A stretch of 64,000 nucleotides of DNA from Bacteroidia bacterium (GTDB lineage: Bacteria; Bacteroidota; Bacteroidia; B-17B0; Aurantibacillaceae), in NCBI GenBank assembly GCA_016787785.1, contig JAEUTO010000005.1, positions 434,001 through 498,000 of the forward strand. Direction: 5' to 3'. Below are positions 62,368 to 64,000 of the stretch, one piece after another. Under the pieces are notes generated by a model. That model searched no databases. It was not told the origin of the DNA and was given only the letters and a program-made list of their open reading frames with translations. Position numbers and translations under genes: made by a program. How positions within the stretch are numbered: the stretch's first letter is position 1; each line of letters opens with the position of its first letter.

Positions 62368-64000
62368 ATGGCTACCGTAAAAAATTCAGAATTAGAAAAA
62401 GAACATTTGGTTCACCACGACCACGTTCATGATCACGATGATCATGAAGAAAGTTTCGTGGCTAAGTATGTTTTCAGTATGGATCATAAGATGATCTCTC
62501 GTCAATTTTTAATTACTGCTATAGTTATGGCTGTAATTGCAATGACGATGTCGATTATCTTCCGTATGCAATTAGCATGGCCAGGTGAAAAATTTGGTTT
62601 CATTAACGCAATGCTTGGTGACAAGTGGGGTAAAGATGGAATCTTAGATCCAAACATGTATTTAGCTTTGGTTACTATCCACGGTACTATCATGGTTTTC
62701 TTTGTATTAACAGGTGGTTTAAGTGGAACTTTCGCTAACCTTTTAATTCCTTACCAAGTTGGAGCGCGTGATATGGCGTCAGGATTCTTAAACATGCTTT
62801 CATACTGGTTCTTCTTTTTGTCAAGTGTTATCATGACAGCTTCTTTATTTATTGATGACGGCCCTGCTTCTGCTGGTTGGACAATTTACCCGCCTCTATC
62901 TGCATTACCTGAAGCCATTCCTGGTTCTAAATTAGGGATGACACTTTGGTTGCTTTCTATGACCTTGTTCGTTGTGTCTTCGTTATTAGGTGGTATCAAT
63001 TACGTTGTAACGGTAATTAACTTACGTACTAAAGGAATGAAAATGACAAGAATGCCGTTAACAGTTTGGGCGTTCTTAATTACAGCTATCTTAGGTGTAT
63101 TATCTTTCCCGGTTTTAGTTTCTTGTGTTGTATTATTACTTTGTGATAGAAGTTTAGGAACGTCATTCTATTTGTCTGATATTTATATCGGTGGACGCCC
63201 TTTAGATAACGTTGGTGGAAGCCCTGTATTATTCGAACACTTATTCTGGTTCTTAGGTCACCCTGAGGTATACATCGTATTATTACCGGCTTTAGGTATT
63301 ACATCAGAAGTTATCTCAACAAACTCACGTAAACCAATTTTCGGTTACCGTGCCATGATCGGTTCAATGTTAGCTATTGGTTTCTTATCGTTCATCGTTT
63401 GGGGTCACCATATGTTCATGACAGGTATGAATCCATTCTTAGGTTCGGTATTCGTATTCACAACTTTATTAATTGCAATTCCATCAGCGGTAAAAGCATT
63501 TAACTACATTACAACAATGTGGAAAGGTAATTTGCAATTCACTCCTGCAATGTTATTCTCAATTGGTTTAGTGTCTTCTTTCATTACAGGTGGTGTTACA
63601 GGTATTATCCTTGCAGATTCTACTTTAGATATCAATGTACATGATACTTACTTCGTGGTTGCTCACTTCCACATTGTAATGGGATTATCTGCCATTTTTG
63701 GTATGTTTGCTGGTGTTTACCACTGGTTTCCAAAATTGTTCTTACGTATGATGAATAAAAAATTAGGCTACATTCACTTCTGGATCACGTTAATAATGGC
63801 TTATGGCGTATTCTTCCCAATGCACTTTTTAGGATTGGCTGGTGTACCTCGTCGTTACTACACAAACTCTAATTTTCCAATGTTTGATAATTTAGTTGAT
63901 ATTAATGAGATCGTTACTATCTGTGCTATCATTGGTGCTTTAGGACAAGGTATTTTCTTATTCAACTTCTTCTACAGTATTTTCCGTGGCGAGAAAGCGC
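62368..64000 (+). CDS. coxA: cytochrome c oxidase subunit I, C-terminus cut by window edge
   Basis: The frame opens at ATG 62368 and stays open for 544 codons to the window end. The haem-copper oxidase core is clear: TIHGTIMVFFVLTGGLSG, FWFLGHPEVYIVLLP (CuB His and cross-linked Tyr), WGHHMFMTGMNPF (CuB His pair), TGIILADSTLDINVHDTYFV and VAHFHIVMG (haem ligands). It reduces oxygen and pumps protons. The N-terminus (about 13-30, HLVHHDHVHDHDDHEE) is His/Asp-rich, as in other Bacteroidota, and could bind metal. It follows coxB by 25 bp. Confidence 0.95.
   Translation, partial: MATVKNSELEKEHLVHHDHVHDHDDHEESFVAKYVFSMDHKMISRQFLITAIVMAVIAMTMSIIFRMQLAWPGEKFGFINAMLGDKWGKDGILDPNMYLALVTIHGTIMVFFVLTGGLSGTFANLLIPYQVGARDMASGFLNMLSYWFFFLSSVIMTASLFIDDGPASAGWTIYPPLSALPEAIPGSKLGMTLWLLSMTLFVVSSLLGGINYVVTVINLRTKGMKMTRMPLTVWAFLITAILGVLSFPVLVSCVVLLLCDRSLGTSFYLSDIYIGGRPLDNVGGSPVLFEHLFWFLGHPEVYIVLLPALGITSEVISTNSRKPIFGYRAMIGSMLAIGFLSFIVWGHHMFMTGMNPFLGSVFVFTTLLIAIPSAVKAFNYITTMWKGNLQFTPAMLFSIGLVSSFITGGVTGIILADSTLDINVHDTYFVVAHFHIVMGLSAIFGMFAGVYHWFPKLFLRMMNKKLGYIHFWITLIMAYGVFFPMHFLGLAGVPRRYYTNSNFPMFDNLVDINEIVTICAIIGALGQGIFLFNFFYSIFRGEKA

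Noticed and set aside
1-64000. tRNA, rRNA, insertion sequences, prophage or CRISPR loci
   Set aside because: I looked for cloverleaf-like 3'-CCA segments, transposase or integrase motifs and repeat-spacer patterns and saw none; short ncRNAs cannot be excluded by eye.

Overview
The window is from a Bacteroidota chromosome, most likely a flavobacterium-like, aerobic, gliding or surface-protein-secreting lineage. The evidence is type IX secretion (T9SS) cargo with gliding-type C-terminal sorting domains, PorP/SprF proteins, a meso-DAP type MurE, alternative complex III followed by an aa3-type oxidase, and promoters of the TTTG / TAnnTTTG type. I cannot name a genus from the sequence.

Layout. 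1-2390 (minus): the end of a TonB-type energy transducer and a two-gene T9SS unit (a small sorting-domain protein and a PorP/SprF protein). 2481-4457 (plus): a lipid N-acyltransferase-like GNAT protein, the GTPase EngB and a small conserved protein. 4458-20731 (plus): a complete-looking dcw cluster mraZ-rsmH-ftsL-ftsI-murE-mraY-murD-ftsW-murG-murC-ftsQ-ftsA-ftsZ. It starts at a control region with four 10-bp-phased MraZ-type boxes and ends at a strong intrinsic terminator; murF and ddl are absent. 20740-33263 (minus): a DUF922 metalloprotease-like protein, a small DUF2892-like membrane protein, an interrupted-looking leuS, an operon of TMTC-like TPR glycosyltransferase / nitrilase / TPR-SpoIIE phosphatase, and a 1201-residue T9SS cargo protein. 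33368-35920 (plus): GT2, GT9 and SDR genes, probably envelope polysaccharide synthesis. 35985-38312 (minus): lipB, a phosphoglucose/phosphomannose isomerase and a Nudix hydrolase. 38434-47990 (plus): a 2877-residue SprB-like adhesin with about 30 SprB-type repeats, coupled to its own SprF/PorP. 48000-49661 (minus): an uncharacterised GNAT-like protein. 49727-52384 (plus): a BNR-propeller protein with a type A T9SS sorting domain. 52658-64000 (plus): actABCDEF, coxB and the first part of coxA, i.e. quinol oxidation by alternative complex III feeding a haem-copper oxidase.

The most unusual signal is not a gene. Several intergenic gaps consist of degenerate 7-bp tandem units kept in strict phase over up to 90 bp, often T-type in one half and complementary in the other so that the whole can fold. 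They lie at engB/4128, rsmH/ftsL, murG/murC, ftsA/ftsZ and the convergent SDR/lipB junction. A sixth copy lies in frame inside leuS, which also carries a GC-rich double palindrome and a further extra loop. I regard these heptad arrays as the best candidate for an undescribed element in the window. Other points of interest are an ActA with six haem motifs, a GT9 gene whose conserved N-terminus lies upstream of any ordinary start codon, and five non-ATG starts in the dcw cluster.
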